Source: DASXZH01 sp963829965
Lineage (GTDB): Bacteria; Armatimonadota; Fimbriimonadia; Fimbriimonadales; Fimbriimonadaceae
DNA: 64,000 bases
Direction: 5' to 3'
Assembly (NCBI GenBank): GCA_963829965.1
Contig: CAWHLK010000023.1
Coordinates: 62,001 to 126,000, forward strand
Shown here: in pieces, positions 56,605 to 64,000 of the stretch
How the letters are laid out: each line of letters starts with the position of its first letter
Position numbering within the stretch: position 1 is the first letter of the stretch
Position numbers and translations under genes: made by a program
Notes under the pieces: model-generated
The model's input: only the letters and a program-made list of their open reading frames with translations
Told to the model about the DNA's origin: nothing
Databases searched by the model: none

Positions 56605-57492
56605 ATGGCGATGGATGGAACCCCTATCATTGTCAAGAAGGTCAAGGCGCATGCCCATGCCCACCATGGCGGATCTTGGAAAGTGGCTTACGCCGACTTT
56701 GTGACCGCTATGATGGCGTTCTTTATGGTCCTTTGGATCATGGGTCTCTCCGACTCAACCCGCACCCAGGTCGCCGGTTACTTTAACGACCCTATGGGCT
56801 ATTCGAAAACGCCGCCCCTCAGCAAGAACATTATCAAAATGCCGAACATGGAAAGCCCGAAGCCGGGCGAATCCAAGGCTCCCGGGACGCAACAGGCGAC
56901 CGGCGCGAGTGCCATCGGTAACGCTTTGACGAACATCAACAAAAAGAGCTTGGTCCTGAAGAAGCTCGGAAAGAACGTTGAGATCAACTACGACAGCACC
57001 GGCATTCGCATTGAGTTCGTAGAAACCAACGACACTGTGTTCTTCGAGTTGGGCAGTGCCGTGTTAACACAAGAAGCTAAAGAATATGTAAAGCTTCTTG
57101 CCCCCGCTCTCAAGAAAACGAACCTGGAAATGACTTTCGAGGGCCATACAGACGCCCGCCAATATCCTGCGGGCCATCTGGATAACTTCACCTTGAGCGG
57201 AGCGCGAGCGGACGCGCTCAAGAACGCCCTGAAGGATGACGGCATTCCGATGAGCCAGATAATCGGCGAAATGGGATACGGAGATCAACAGCTGGCCTAT
57301 CCAAATCAGCCGCTTGATCCCAGGAACAGGCGGGTAACGATTTGGGTCCACACCACCAGCGCGGGAGATGTTAAAAAGCTTCTCGATCCGGGAATAAAGA
57401 ATTCACTGAGGGAAGATATTAAGCCGACCGGCGAGGACATCAGCCCTAAGGCGCCGGAGTTGGACAGCGTGCCGCGAAGGACCGGACTCTAG
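56605..57492 (+). CDS. motB: Flagellar motor stator protein MotB
   Basis: A 295-residue stator subunit. One helix at residues 24-48 (WKVAYADFVTAMMAFFMVLW) has the proton-binding Asp of YADF. The C-terminal OmpA/peptidoglycan-binding domain shows MTFEGHTDARQYPAGHLDNF, LSGARADALKNALKDDGI and PRNRRVTIWV. The linker is Lys/Pro-rich. It pairs with MotA to form the ion channel anchored to the cell wall. The 90 bases before the next gene contain no obvious terminator. Confidence 0.92.
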   Translation: MAMDGTPIIVKKVKAHAHAHHGGSWKVAYADFVTAMMAFFMVLWIMGLSDSTRTQVAGYFNDPMGYSKTPPLSKNIIKMPNMESPKPGESKAPGTQQATGASAIGNALTNINKKSLVLKKLGKNVEINYDSTGIRIEFVETNDTVFFELGSAVLTQEAKEYVKLLAPALKKTNLEMTFEGHTDARQYPAGHLDNFTLSGARADALKNALKDDGIPMSQIIGEMGYGDQQLAYPNQPLDPRNRRVTIWVHTTSAGDVKKLLDPGIKNSLREDIKPTGEDISPKAPELDSVPRRTGL

Positions 57493-57582
57493 GGTCGACC
57501 GCTCGCGATGGAAAAGACGAATCGCCGAAGGCCTAAAAGCCGCATGCTTCGTCTCAAAAAGTAGTCAGGAGGACTAATACAG

Positions 57583-57882
57583 ATGGCAGAGCTCTATGGA
57601 AGGCTTTGGGAGTTCAATTTGGCCCGGGTTGTAATCGTGGACGTGACGGACGATTACCGCCTGATGCAGCCGCCGATGCCCTCGGATTTCTATCCGGTGC
57701 TTGGAGAGCTTTGGCTTCCAACCTATAACCTAGCGGCCCATCTGGCCAAAGCAGACCTTGTGGGCGGCTACCTCTATGACTGGCACGAACGCCCGATCGA
57801 AGAGTGTGGAAATTGGTATGTCGGGGTGGTGGAAGCCGATGTTGTCGCCGAACCACACTTCGACGTCGCGATAGCGAACTAG
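57583..57882 (+). CDS. Hypothetical small protein
   Basis: A 99-residue protein not recognised in any family. It is acidic and aromatic (LWEFNLARVVIVDVTDDYRL; YLYDWHERPIEECGNWYVGV), with no signal peptide or membrane helix, so probably cytosolic. A ribosome site CAGGAGGAC lies about 9 bases upstream of the ATG, which supports translation. It follows motB in the same direction and could be co-transcribed. Confidence 0.55.
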   Translation: MAELYGRLWEFNLARVVIVDVTDDYRLMQPPMPSDFYPVLGELWLPTYNLAAHLAKADLVGGYLYDWHERPIEECGNWYVGVVEADVVAEPHFDVAIAN

Positions 57883-57999
57883 CGTTTGGTGTGACGTGTA
57901 ATGGCGCAGCGAGTGGCGCGATGGAGAGCCTCAGCTGCCAAAGTTTTGGTGTCTTCTTTGTGTCTGGCGGTCACCTTGGAGGCGGCTTGGGTGCTTACT

Positions 58000-58620
58000 C
58001 TAGATTTTAAATCGCCGGCGCCACGCATCAAGACACGAATGGACGTCGTGATGCCAGCCCGGGAGGATCAGCTTTATAGCCAAGGCGTCGGCGGCGCTAA
58101 TCAACCCCACCCCAAACATTAGCCAGATCAGCGCGCCCGAATGGAATGCCAGCAAACCGCCGGCGGCCAGGTAAAGCGTAAAGCCCCACACTTTGGTGGA
58201 GTAGGCATGGAGGGAGGCGATCCGCCGGTACCTAATTAAATCGAAGGCATAAGAGACGACTTGAAGGACGACTTCGGCTGCTAGCGGCATCCAATAGGCA
58301 CGAACCACTCCGGCTGACGTGAGTCCTGCGGAAACCCCGACACAGAAAAAGAACCAGGCGTCCGTCCAGCTATCCGCAACTCTCAGTTTGGCGGTGACGA
58401 TTCCTAGGCGGCGAGCGATAACGCCGTCAAAAATGTCCGAAAGCATCGCAGCCAAGAGAATGGCGAGGATGACCGCCGGTCCCGTTTTGGATAGGCATGA
58501 CAAAAGCAACACGGGACCAAGGATGATCCTGAGCACGATCAGTGCGGCCGGCGCCGCCTGCATCCCTGCGAGTGTTTGCGTTTTGGAGCTTTGCACGGAT
58601 TGTCTATACCGTTGTACCAT
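58000..58620 (-). CDS. CDP-alcohol phosphatidyltransferase family protein
   Basis: A 206-residue membrane enzyme of about six helices. The catalytic CDP-OH-P motif is present: SDIFDGVIARRLG followed by ADSWTD (about residues 60-86), matching D-x2-D-G-x2-A-R ... D-x3-D. The glycine normally found between AR and the third aspartate is replaced (Leu in TAKLRVAD). The family transfers a phosphatidyl group from CDP-diacylglycerol to an alcohol, making phospholipids such as PgsA or PssA products. The exact product is undetermined. It overlaps the start region of the plus-strand GNAT gene only by its 5' end. Confidence 0.8.
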   Translation of the reverse strand: MVQRYRQSVQSSKTQTLAGMQAAPAALIVLRIILGPVLLLSCLSKTGPAVILAILLAAMLSDIFDGVIARRLGIVTAKLRVADSWTDAWFFFCVGVSAGLTSAGVVRAYWMPLAAEVVLQVVSYAFDLIRYRRIASLHAYSTKVWGFTLYLAAGGLLAFHSGALIWLMFGVGLISAADALAIKLILPGWHHDVHSCLDAWRRRFKI

Positions 58621-58715
58621 TCCTCAGCTTCCGCTTGGGCCGAATGGTCCGCATGGGTCATCATCTAGCTCTTGGCAAACTCGTCTTTGCCATGAACTCT
58701 GGGAAGGGTATAGAA

Positions 58716-59171
58716 ATGAACACAGTGCGATTCAATGCAATGGCGGATAGAAGTAGGGCAGCGGAGGTCGTAGCGATGATGCGGGCCCTCTTCGATGAAG
58801 ATCAGGCGGCACATCCGGTTGACGACACGGGGTTCCCCAGGACCATCGAAGCTCTTCTCGACGATCCCTCCCGAGGGCAGATCGTGCTTTTCGAAAACGG
58901 CGAGTCGCTGCAAGGTTACGCATTGCTTATCCCTTATTGGAGCAACGAGTTCGGTGGCACTCTGCTATTTATTGATGAGATATTCGTTCTTCCCGACGCC
59001 CGTGGTCGCGGCATTGGCAAAAGCTTCTTTCGTTTCCTTCGCGAGAAGAGGCCGTACGATCCTGCTGCACTTGCGCTTGAGGTGACCCCGTCCAACGACA
59101 GGGCCTACAGCCTCTACGCTTCGCTGGGTTTCGAAAAACGCAAGAACTCGGTCCTCATGCTCCGGCTGTAG
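58716..59171 (+). CDS. GNAT-family N-acetyltransferase
   Basis: A 151-residue GNAT. The acetyl-CoA site reads FIDEIFVLPDARGRGIGKSF (Q/R-x-x-G-x-G/A form), followed by ALEVTPSNDRAYSLYASLGF, the C-terminal beta-bulge motif. ATG at 58716 was chosen because an AAGGG sequence lies about 9 bases upstream and it gives the usual family length. The substrate could be a small molecule or protein N-terminus and is not predictable here. Confidence 0.85.
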   Translation: MNTVRFNAMADRSRAAEVVAMMRALFDEDQAAHPVDDTGFPRTIEALLDDPSRGQIVLFENGESLQGYALLIPYWSNEFGGTLLFIDEIFVLPDARGRGIGKSFFRFLREKRPYDPAALALEVTPSNDRAYSLYASLGFEKRKNSVLMLRL

Positions 59172-59192
59172 AGCCGTAACCGTTGGACACAT

Positions 59193-59232
59193 AAAAACAC
59201 CCTCCTCAGCTATAGCTGAGACGGGTGTTTCA
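59193..59232 (+). terminator. Bidirectional terminator between convergent genes
   Basis: Outer stem AACACCC/GGGTGTT surrounds the perfect palindrome CTCAGCTATAGCTGAG (59205-59220), flanked by an A run on the left and TTTCA on the right. It lies between the GNAT stop (59171) and the stop of the convergent secreted protein (59251) and can serve both strands. Confidence 0.8.
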
Positions 59233-59250
59233 ATGAGTTGCCGGTTATGC

Positions 59251-59892
59251 CTAGAGTCGAACGCTGAAAGCAACTCCTGGCCGGTAGATGCCGATTGCGA
59301 CGAGCGGTCGGGAAGCCCAGGCGTAATACCCGTATTGCGGGTAGTAGTAGGCTTCGTAGTATTGGCCCGTTACTGGGTCCGGAAGCCAAACTACGTTGTA
59401 AACGCTAGGCTGGTACGCCCAGGAATAGCCTACGTAGCAAGAGAAGACCGGCGCGACCCAAACAGGACCGGGGCGATAGCCGTGGCCGGCGAACCAGCCT
59501 CGAGCGTAGCTGTGTCCGGAAGGTCTGAACCAGGTGCGGTCCGTGATCCTGCGTGAGAAGTTGGACCGGTCAAAGTGGGTATTTGCGAAGTTGCCCGAAT
59601 GGACTGCTCCGCCAAATCCGCCGTGCCGAGTGAAAGATCCGGAAGCGGCCGCGTGCTCGCCGTAGCCCGAGTGACTCGCAAATGAATGGCCGGAGGCTCG
59701 CTGATAAGAATGGGACCCGAAACTGCCTCCGGAAGGACGGGAAGCCATAGTGTGCGATTCCGGCCGGGCGAAAGATCCAGAATGGGAACTGGAATGGGAA
59801 AATGAGTGACTGCTGGACGAGTGGTGGTCGCGCTGAGCACAGGCCAAGCATGCGACGCTGACGACTATGAGTGCAATAAGAGTTTTCTTCAT
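59251..59892 (-). CDS. Secreted His/Ser/Gly-rich protein
   Basis: A 213-residue exported protein. MKKTLIALIVVSVACLACAQ is the signal peptide (possible lipobox LACA). The mature part starts with a His/Ser-rich stretch (residues 20-110) and then becomes Tyr/Trp/Gly-rich with repeated YYxxYYYPQYGYYA-like aromatic segments and WASRPLVAIGIY at the end. AAAGGAGA lies 6-13 bases before the ATG. Such composition suggests a surface or matrix protein, perhaps metal-binding through histidines; no domain was recognised. Confidence 0.65.
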   Translation of the reverse strand: MKKTLIALIVVSVACLACAQRDHHSSSSHSFSHSSSHSGSFARPESHTMASRPSGGSFGSHSYQRASGHSFASHSGYGEHAAASGSFTRHGGFGGAVHSGNFANTHFDRSNFSRRITDRTWFRPSGHSYARGWFAGHGYRPGPVWVAPVFSCYVGYSWAYQPSVYNVVWLPDPVTGQYYEAYYYPQYGYYAWASRPLVAIGIYRPGVAFSVRL

Positions 59893-59998
59893 GTTTGTCT
59901 CCTTTCATTGCGTTTCGACGATTGAGCCAGATTACCGTCTCTACGGCATGCTTAAAAGATCGTAAGCTAACTGCAATATTTTGCACCTATCATTGTTC

Positions 59999-60318
59999 CT
60001 AATCAATGTAGGAACCAGTGCCCGCATCAGCATACATGGTCGCGTTATTGGTTCCGTCGATGAAGATGACTCCGTTCCAAAGGGCATAAAAGTCGAAACC
60101 GTTGCTGCTCAAAATCACGTAGCCCCCATTGATGTAGCCATGGTTGAAGGTCTTGGCCGCGTTAAGGAAGTGCGAGAGCGCACTGCTGTTGATATTGATA
60201 AAACCGCCGTCTACGGCATAGGCGCCGATATTGCTGTTGCCACTTCCGGAGAGGGTACTGCCTGTCGCAGAAGAACGGCTGCGGCAATGGCCAAGCAAAG
60301 AAGCCTGAAGGTTTTCAT
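59999..60318 (-). CDS. Small secreted protein (frameshifted)
   Basis: Signal peptide MKTFRLLCLAIAAAVLL from ATG 60318. The expected continuation (ATGSTLSGSGNSNIGAYAVD and FNHGYINGGYVILSSNGFDF) lies in the next frame; restoring one base near 60265 joins them into 106 residues. The mature part is Asn/Gly/Ser-rich with short beta-like repeats and no recognised domain. It is transcribed toward the His/Ser-rich secreted gene. Confidence 0.45.
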
Positions 60319-60496
60319 GGAGTGTAAGCAGGAAGACCATTGTAGATGGAATTGCGTAGCCATTGGTGGCTCGCGGTTATAACAGGGGGGATCGGGCCGT
60401 TCCAACCTGCTGCCACGGAAGAGCAGGACCCCAAAGACCATTCCTCAAACTAGACCGATGACCTATGTCGAGTTCAATAGGTTTAGCTTTCGGCGG

Positions 60497-63316
60497 TTAG
60501 TTGACAGCAATCGTCACGGTTGCCACGTTGCTCGTCCCGTAGGCGCTTTCGGCGTCGTACGTGAATGTATCCGTGCCTGCGAAGTTCTTCGCAGGTGTGT
60601 ACGCGATCACGCCGGTTTTGGAGAGGCTAAAGGTCAGCGCGTGAAGCGGCCTTTTCACCAGATTGCAGGTCGCGCCTGCGATGTCCCGATCGTTTGCAAA
60701 AACACTAGGGACGGTGGAAGAAAGTGCAGTGTTCTCCACGCACGTGTAGGCGTCGTTCACGCAAATCGGAGCATGGGCATCGGCATACCGGATATAGAAG
60801 GCATCGCTTGAACCAGGCCCCTCAGGAGAGATGGTCGAGCCCAGCACCAGGGGCGTGTCAGTGGGGCCGCAGATGATAGCGGAAGGACCGTTGAAGGTGG
60901 AGGCAAATGTGCCGTTATAAGTGGTTTGGAAGCGGATGGCTCCCGTCATTGCATCCATCTTCACGGTTTGGAACCGATTGTTAACGCGAGAGCCCGCGTC
61001 CATCGGAGTCGTGAAAATCACGTCGCCATAGAGGTCGATATTCCAAATATTGCCGGCGTTTACGGCCTCGATGAACTTGTTCCAGACCACACCTCCGTTT
61101 GCCGCATTCAAGCACATCGACCCAAAGTAGGGAGTGCCCGCAAAGCTCCGGGAAACGGGGGTTGCGAGATAGAGCAGGTTACCGGCGCGGTTGAGCTTCG
61201 CGCCGCCGGGGAAGGATTGCCCGTAGGGCTGCATCGAGTACGTGTACGCCCAGATCTGGGCCCCGCTGTTGCTATAACAGCCGATGTCGTAAGCGCCGAA
61301 GGTGTCAGCGAGAACATTCACGGTGTCGTAAGCCTCTAGGTAAACCTTGCCCGTCTTCTGGTCGCATTCGACACCATAAACATAGTTCGTGTTGCCAATG
61401 TAGAACCCTTGGGTGAAGAAAGGAGCGCCCTTTTGACTGATCTTTATCAGGTTCCAATAACCAATGCCTTCAAATCCTGAGGAGTCGGCCATGAAAACGT
61501 CGCCTTCCGCATCCACGGCAACGGCGCCGCATGGAAAACCGGAGGTGAACCACTGAGACCAATTGATTGCGCCGGTCGTGGCGGCGAATTGCTGGACACC
61601 GGATCTAGAGATGTAGTCCTGGAAGCCAACGTCTACGTTCCCTGCCTCATCGAGCTGAATTGACTGGGGGCCCATATAGGTTGATTTTGGCGTGTGGACT
61701 GCCGTCCACAGGATCTGCCCATCGGAGGCATTGAGTTTTGTCACGATTGGCAAATTCAGGCCGGGGCCGCCTACCGCAACCGCAGCGATAAACCCGTTCG
61801 AATAGGTGATTGCAATCGAAAGGACGGGGGTTGCCGCCACGCTTGGCGTGATGGTTTGACGCCAGATCACGGTGCCCGTGGGGGATAGTTTGGCCACAAA
61901 CCAGCCGCGGTTTTGAGACCCGGTCACATAGACGTTGCCCTGGGCGTCCTGATCGGCTCCGCCTAGCGAATCGGACCTATCGGCGATAGGAGTTGTGTAT
62001 GTGTCCACCGACATTGCGCCGTTCGCCGGCTCCAACGTAAGCAAGGCATAGAACCCGTTGCCAAACTGGTCCCTCCTTTGGCCCACATAAGCCAAAGAAT
62101 CGTCGGAGGCTGGACTGAGGTTCCCAGTTTGCGCGTCTATCGGCGTAGTGGGGTTGACTGACCAGAGCGGTTTCCCCGCTGCGCTTACGCGCCCGAACCA
62201 CCGGACGCCGGATTCCACGTAACTGACAAACAGGCCTTCGTCGGGCGCCGCTGCAAGGAGGTTGTTGGTTCCTGCGGCTGGAAAACCCACCGACCAAGCA
62301 GGCAGAGCCGATGCGCTGTACTTGCCGGCAAGTTTGGTCGTCGTTTTGGTGGTTTCGTTGAACTCGGTTGCCGTCCAAAGAACCTCGTTCGCGGAATCGG
62401 AGACGATCGGCGTTATAAAGCCGGCGGTGTCTTTAGCCGCTGTAGAGCCGACGTATTGACGAGCGACGAACGCGCCGGTGCTGCCCTTGAGCCAGTCCAC
62501 GGTGGCTACCGTGAAGTCCGTTCCTGCCCCGCTACCTCCAACTGCGATGTTTCCATTCGGAAGAGCGGTCAAACTCGACCAGGATTCGGAATCGAGCGGA
62601 TTGTAAGATGCAGCCGACTGAGTCCAGAGGGGAAGCCCCGTCGTAGGGTTAAGGGCTACAATCTCGCCCTGCTTGTCGGTTGCGTTTAGCAACAGGCAAG
62701 GGTCGCCTGCCGCAGAAATTGCCAGTCCGGGGCAGGTGGGCTTGGTTCCATAGGTTTGGGCTTTGAGCCATGGAATAGCTCCGTTGCTTGCCGCGAACTT
62801 CATCATCGCGACGCCGGTAGGATACGCGGCCGCCACGTAGGCGTTGCCGGCGCTATCCACGACGAGTCCTGAGGTTCCCGTATAGCCTGTAATGGTTTGG
62901 GACCATACGATCTTTCCCGCGCTGGACATCTTAACCGCGAAGATGCCGGTCCCGTTCGTGATGATGTTTTTGCTATAGCCGGCGATGAAGATGTCGCCTG
63001 CGGGATCCGTCGCGATTTGGCTTGGAAAGCAGGAGCTATAGGGCGGCTCCGAGTACGTGCAGATCCAGGCGAAATGCCCGGCCGAATCGAACTGCTGCGT
63101 CACGACCTCACCGCTAAGGAGGCCGGACTCGCCGTTACCCCCCGTCACTCCGGTGATGTAAAGGTTATTGTGCACGTCCCGGCACGAGGCGAGATAGTTG
63201 AGTTCGAGTGGCCCGTTATCTGTATACAGGCCTTGCCCCAGGATGACCTGGGTAGCCGCTCTCGGCTCGCAGAGGGAAAGCAAAATAACGAAAACCGGAA
63301 GAAATCGGCTTTTCAT
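60497..63316 (-). CDS. Secreted beta-propeller protein with C-terminal cadherin-like domain
   Basis: A 939-residue exported protein. The ATG at 63316 starts a signal peptide (MKSRFLPVFVILLSLCEPRA). The body has many PQQ/SBBP-like blade repeats, each with a D-x-x-G-N/D-x-Y/F-V/I-x-G motif: DVHNNLYITG, DPAGDIFIAG, DSAGNAYVAA, DAQGNVYVTG, DEAGNVDVGF, DAEGDVFMAD, about 12-14 in total. The last ~90 residues form a cadherin-like/VCBS domain (VFANDRDIAGATCNLVKRPL; YTPAKNFAGTDTFTYDAESA). This is a surface or secreted binding or adhesion protein; no catalytic site was recognised. It precedes another exported gene that runs off the right edge. Confidence 0.7.
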   Translation of the reverse strand: MKSRFLPVFVILLSLCEPRAATQVILGQGLYTDNGPLELNYLASCRDVHNNLYITGVTGGNGESGLLSGEVVTQQFDSAGHFAWICTYSEPPYSSCFPSQIATDPAGDIFIAGYSKNIITNGTGIFAVKMSSAGKIVWSQTITGYTGTSGLVVDSAGNAYVAAAYPTGVAMMKFAASNGAIPWLKAQTYGTKPTCPGLAISAAGDPCLLLNATDKQGEIVALNPTTGLPLWTQSAASYNPLDSESWSSLTALPNGNIAVGGSGAGTDFTVATVDWLKGSTGAFVARQYVGSTAAKDTAGFITPIVSDSANEVLWTATEFNETTKTTTKLAGKYSASALPAWSVGFPAAGTNNLLAAAPDEGLFVSYVESGVRWFGRVSAAGKPLWSVNPTTPIDAQTGNLSPASDDSLAYVGQRRDQFGNGFYALLTLEPANGAMSVDTYTTPIADRSDSLGGADQDAQGNVYVTGSQNRGWFVAKLSPTGTVIWRQTITPSVAATPVLSIAITYSNGFIAAVAVGGPGLNLPIVTKLNASDGQILWTAVHTPKSTYMGPQSIQLDEAGNVDVGFQDYISRSGVQQFAATTGAINWSQWFTSGFPCGAVAVDAEGDVFMADSSGFEGIGYWNLIKISQKGAPFFTQGFYIGNTNYVYGVECDQKTGKVYLEAYDTVNVLADTFGAYDIGCYSNSGAQIWAYTYSMQPYGQSFPGGAKLNRAGNLLYLATPVSRSFAGTPYFGSMCLNAANGGVVWNKFIEAVNAGNIWNIDLYGDVIFTTPMDAGSRVNNRFQTVKMDAMTGAIRFQTTYNGTFASTFNGPSAIICGPTDTPLVLGSTISPEGPGSSDAFYIRYADAHAPICVNDAYTCVENTALSSTVPSVFANDRDIAGATCNLVKRPLHALTFSLSKTGVIAYTPAKNFAGTDTFTYDAESAYGTSNVATVTIAVN

Positions 63317-63486
63317 ATGCAGCCTCCAATAGCTTGCTCCCGGGACTGAGTGTACCGCCGTTTTGGCCTTTACGGGCTTTGGCCGTGGATGGTCCGCGAA
63401 CGATTCGATTTCGGAATGTGGTTGGCGCACCCTCAGCCCGCCGGAGATTCTCATCGGGCGTCCTGATCAAGAAGGCTCACACTGTG

Positions 63487-64000
63487 TTAAGGATTCTCAT
63501 TCAGGAACTGAATCGTAAAGCTTTCGCTCACGCCAGGGTCTTGGCTCAACGCCTCGACGTAAGGCGGGATCGCCGAACCGTTCACATCCCCTTCCGTGCA
63601 AACGGCGGACAGATTCCCGGAGGAATCCGTAGGGTTCAGCATCTGAAATACCAACGTGTGGGTTTGTGCAGCTTGGATATTCGCCACGTTGTAAGTCTGA
63701 GAGCTGAGCAATCCCCGAGTCGTCTCGAACGTGATGTTCGGAGTGGGGGATTTGGCCGCCACGCCATCCACTGAGATCAAGTTCTCGAACGGCTGCTGGA
63801 ACTGCCGGGTGGTGTCAAGCCAGAAGACATTAAGCAGTTGGCGCGTGGGGTCGGCGGGGGCGGTGACGATTACCGTGACCTTGTCGCCAGGCCTTGTCGC
63901 AGTCTCGCTCATTTGGACTCCGGCGGGGGCTGTGCCGAACTTGACCTGCGGAGGAATGGCGTTTGTGCACGGACTTGGGGCTCCAGTAATCGTCGCGCTC
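63487..64000 (-). CDS. Exported beta-sandwich-like protein, partial at right edge
   Basis: The frame is open from the stop at 63487 past an internal ATG at 63912 to the window end (at least 171 codons), so the true start is outside the window. Visible parts are Thr/Pro/Ala-rich beta sequence (RPGDKVTVIVTAPADPTRQL; SPTPNITFETTRGLLSSQTY), as in Ig-like or fibronectin-like domains. An AIPPQVKFGTAPAG segment precedes the internal ATG. Probably a large surface protein of the same type as its neighbour. No family was assigned. Confidence 0.55.
   Translation of the reverse strand, partial: SATITGAPSPCTNAIPPQVKFGTAPAGVQMSETATRPGDKVTVIVTAPADPTRQLLNVFWLDTTRQFQQPFENLISVDGVAAKSPTPNITFETTRGLLSSQTYNVANIQAAQTHTLVFQMLNPTDSSGNLSAVCTEGDVNGSAIPPYVEALSQDPGVSESFTIQFLNENP

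Noticed and set aside
57508..57564. An 18-codon basic frame between motB and the next gene (MEKTNRRRPKSRMLRLKK)
   Set aside because: No ribosome site and too short to judge; treated as chance.
57901..58122. Small plus-strand frame after the 99-residue hypothetical gene
   Set aside because: A hydrophobic N-terminus is present, but the second half runs antisense to the phosphatidyltransferase and no clear ribosome site is seen.
1..64000. CRISPR arrays, insertion sequences, prophage genes, rRNA
   Set aside because: No direct-repeat arrays with unique spacers, no transposase or integrase genes, and no rRNA sequence were seen.

Overview
This window is a gene-dense chromosomal segment from a diderm, flagellated or formerly flagellated bacterium with type IV pili. 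It carries a secretin-type pilus operon, an LptD-like outer-membrane protein, MotA/MotB, CheD and a SpoIIM-family membrane protein. Gene content and style are compatible with Armatimonadota (Fimbriimonadales-like), but this is a low-confidence guess because no rRNA or other decisive marker is present.

Layout. 1-8.1 kb (minus strand): a type IV pilus operon in the order ExeA-like ATPase, pilM, pilN, pilO, pilP-like, pilQ, closed by a strong terminator, then a DciA-like gene and a comEC that runs off the left edge. 8.2-16.5 kb (plus): a defence island with a truncated Fic remnant, then a tightly overlapping operon of a type III-like restriction helicase, an anti-phage dCTP deaminase and a DNA methyltransferase. 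16.5-17.0 kb is a repeat-rich AT-biased intergenic stretch. 17.0-19.8 kb: pyrR-pyrB-pyrC. 19.9-23.4 kb: a GAF/hybrid histidine kinase. 23.4-25.7 kb (minus): M48 peptidase, then cheD plus an HDOD protein. 26-29 kb: tRNA-His and three glycosyltransferases. 29-35.4 kb: CPBP protease, SpoIIM, hisI, a GT39-type transferase, a small metal-binding secreted protein, comEA and a Ppx-like phosphatase. 35.5-37.8 kb: ribosomal protein S1 and coaE. 37.8-47.1 kb: four consecutive large exported proteins, including an LptD-like barrel fused to a Big_1-like domain. 47-55.7 kb: nadB, a FecCD permease, an aminotransferase, rnc, an EAL-HDOD protein, ruvC and mutL. 55.7-57.5 kb: motA-motB. 57.6-64 kb: a phosphatidyltransferase, a GNAT, and a run of secreted proteins ending in a partial gene at the right edge.

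Two points stand out. First, the defence operon places a nucleotide-depleting deaminase between, and translationally coupled to, the restriction and modification genes. Second, eleven otherwise well-conserved genes (including pyrR, pyrB, nadB, pilQ, comEA and a histidine kinase) are broken by single-base frameshifts, often in short homopolymers. This looks like indel error in the assembly rather than gene decay, so broken genes are described here as whole genes where the two halves clearly belong together.
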